Assembly: GCA_037178855.1 (NCBI GenBank)
Contig: JASJZC010000002.1
Coordinates: 8,320,501 to 8,384,500, forward strand
Direction: 5' to 3'
Length of the DNA stretch: 64,000 nucleotides
From: Oscheius sp. JU75
Lineage: Eukaryota; Nematoda; Chromadorea; Rhabditida; Rhabditidae
The notes under the pieces were generated by a model that had not been told where the DNA came from, ran no database searches, and was given only the letters and a program-made list of their open reading frames with translations. This document shows positions 62,236 through 64,000 of the stretch, one piece after another. The translations under genes and the position numbers were made by a program. Each line of letters begins with the position of its first letter. Within the stretch, counting starts at the first letter, position 1.

Positions 62236-63546
62236 ATGCAGAGAGGAAGGCGAACTGATGCTAATAATCCTTATGCACTGTATTAGATACTTGTACTGTG
62301 CTTATTGTAAGTTTTAGGCCTGCAACTGGCGGCAGAGAAAGAAATAATGCTTATTGGAAGGATTTTGAAGCTACCGTTGGAATTGGCAGGTCTCCAGATG
62401 GAAATGCATACACACGGTTACAATTGGAAAAAATAAAGGCTTTTGATGAAAACCTCCTCGCACTGGTGAGATTATAGTCAAAGCTCAGCTCTGCATTCAT
62501 TCAGGAAGGCGTGGTCAGCACACATTTCAAAAAAATTTTTATACTGAAATCGGAAAGGGAACAAATGTATTCGACCAGCTGTGTGGAATGCGTAAAGTGT
62601 CAAATAATAATGAGGATGGATCAAAAACTCGACCTGTATGTTTTTATTCTTTTTTCTATGTAGCCTTTGCAGGCACAAAACTGATTGTCGGGGAGTCGAA
62701 AACTTTGCCGAACAAATGGAAAGGTTCAAAAACAGAATCCCAGATTTAAAACAACTTGGCCTTAGGCGTCAGAGAAAAGTGAACCATCCTTTAATTAACT
62801 TTTAAGGATTTCAGATACCGCTAGAAGTTCCTTCCAAGTATATCTACTGTTTGATGGATGGAAGCAGCCCCTACATTAAAGAACTTGGACTGTCAGCCAT
62901 ACGGAGTATCTTCTATATAGGCATGGGATATAAGGTGGCCATTTTGGAAATACAGATCAGATTTGACATTCAGGATCGTCCAAAGCAGCACTTTGATGAT
63001 CCTTCTGCCAAAAGCGTAAAGAGAAAGCCAACAAAAGACAAAAAGAAGTATGACAGAATTCGAAAGATTTGGGACTCGCACAAGGATATATTCATCTGCA
63101 AAATGGGTCCATACAAGAGATTCGAAGCCGAGCGTCTGGAAACTCTTCTCATCAATGTCTTTAAAGCTAGTCTTCAACTCACCAACTCCAAAAGTCCTTC
63201 GCTAACTACAGTTGGGCTAAAACCCTGGCGTAAACAATGGAGGGACGACTACGCGATGTACACGATTAGCAATTTGCTCCATAAGACTCGAATGCAAATA
63301 AAATATCCCAAAAAATGGCCCTTTCGACCTGAAGAGACACTCGATGAGACAGAAGATGATCTGCCTGGCCAAGACACCCAATATAATAGTTCGACCTTGC
63401 CAAGAAGAAGACCGAGTACTTCGCTGCGTCCCGCCGATAGCCTTCCAAACATCACACCTCTCGGTCTTCAGGGGCGCCGTTCTCTCAGTCTTCAGGATTC
63501 AGCTGATATATCCCATTTCTTTCGAGAAGCTTTACACATCTCATAA
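62236..63546 (+). CDS. GIY-YIG nuclease-like protein, LEM-3/ANKLE1 type
   Basis: Exons: 62236-62279, 62318-62465, 62505-62635, 62673-62778, 62815-62934, 62974-63546; 373 residues. The C-terminal half resembles the GIY-YIG domain of LEM-3/ANKLE1: KYIYCLMD (first strand, about 151), SIFYIGMGYK then DRP-x2-H (about 174-189), a helix with IRKIW, and FEAERLETL carrying the likely metal-binding Glu (about 236), then QLTNSK. LEM-3/ANKLE1 cut DNA bridges at the end of mitosis. Here no ankyrin repeats or LEM domain precede the nuclease; instead there is a 140-residue region with a CVECVKC cluster. The canonical GKGK after YVG is altered to GMGYK. The 39-bp stretch 62935-62973 could be intron or coding; removing it restores the family spacing. 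Confidence 0.62.
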
Positions 63547-63659
63547 GCGCTATGCAACATACTTCTTCATTTTCCAAAATCCAACTGTAGTCATTTTATG
63601 TTTTGTTTTTATGCAGATTATCCCGTTGTTCCGTTCACTCGATAAATCTCTCTACTACT

Positions 63660-63835
63660 AAAGTGCAATGGTGTCCGTCCGTCCGTGCGTCACCACGAGA
63701 AAAAAGCTGGCAAGTCATGGCATGTCAAGAACTAAGTTGACAAGTCAGCTTTGGGGAGAAACTTGGGAACTTGGAGAAGCGGCGAAGCCGCCTGTTGTAA
63801 ATGCTAAGTCAATACTAAGGGGCGGCGAAGCTGGT
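63660..63835. repeat. Repeat downstream of the GIY-YIG gene
   Basis: Diverged copy of 61965-62135, starting AAGTGCAATGGTGTCCGTCCG and containing a small palindrome GGCGAAGCCGCC. The remaining sequence to 64000 holds nothing recognisable. Confidence 0.65.
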
Positions 63836-64000
63836 TATTAGTTAAACTAAAAGACGCATTCATTTGACACATGAAATAAGGCAATAAAGGAGATCATATA
63901 AAAACCCGAACATTGCTGATTGTGTGGGAAAAATAATAGATGACAGCAGCGGGAAGAGGGAAGAATAACTGGAACTATTAATATCTGTCTTCGTCTCGGC

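Overview
The window is animal nuclear DNA. The genes are multi-exon with GT-AG introns, many only 35-60 bp long, and acceptors mostly read TTTCAG. The gene content is metazoan: phospholipase C-gamma, a KAT6-type MYST acetyltransferase, FBXW9, SLC22-like transporters, a MYND-containing USP, a very large tail-anchored golgin, a LITAF/BRI3-like protein and a LEM-3/ANKLE1-like GIY-YIG nuclease. Compactness, minute introns and head-to-tail spacing suggest a small-genome invertebrate. I cannot name the phylum. Protein products were read by splicing exons by eye; reading frame is kept across every junction listed unless I say otherwise.

Layout: 1-2777 (minus) decayed LTR-retrotransposon gag/protease with an internal duplication. 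3408-5983 (+) KAT6-like acetyltransferase, N-terminus incomplete, with a tRNA-like relic in one intron. 6081-8071 (+) FBXW9-like F-box/WD40 protein, 97 bp downstream and possibly trans-spliced. 9144-11528 (minus) small secreted cysteine-containing protein of unknown family. 11529-15183 no convincing gene. 15184-20561 (+) phospholipase C-gamma, 16 exons. 20877-22324 (+) unrecognised gene. 23397-33708 cluster of four SLC22-like transporters (+, -, -, +). 34154-38266 (minus) USP19-like deubiquitinase. 38267-42517 no convincing gene. 42518-61846 (+) 33-exon giant golgin, modelled at about 4071 residues, with a LITAF/BRI3-like gene nested antisense in one intron (45373-45788). 62236-63546 (+) GIY-YIG protein flanked by related repeats.

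The genes do not form one pathway. The clearest functional grouping is the transporter cluster, three close paralogues plus one divergent member. The most unusual features are: introns built from GACAGT / GAGACAGA / GTCTCT arrays starting close to the 5' splice site; repeated Trp-acidic motifs in the golgin coiled coil; a nearly perfect 638-bp tandem duplication carrying an in-frame exon; the nested antisense gene; and a dispersed repeat found in introns of at least three genes.
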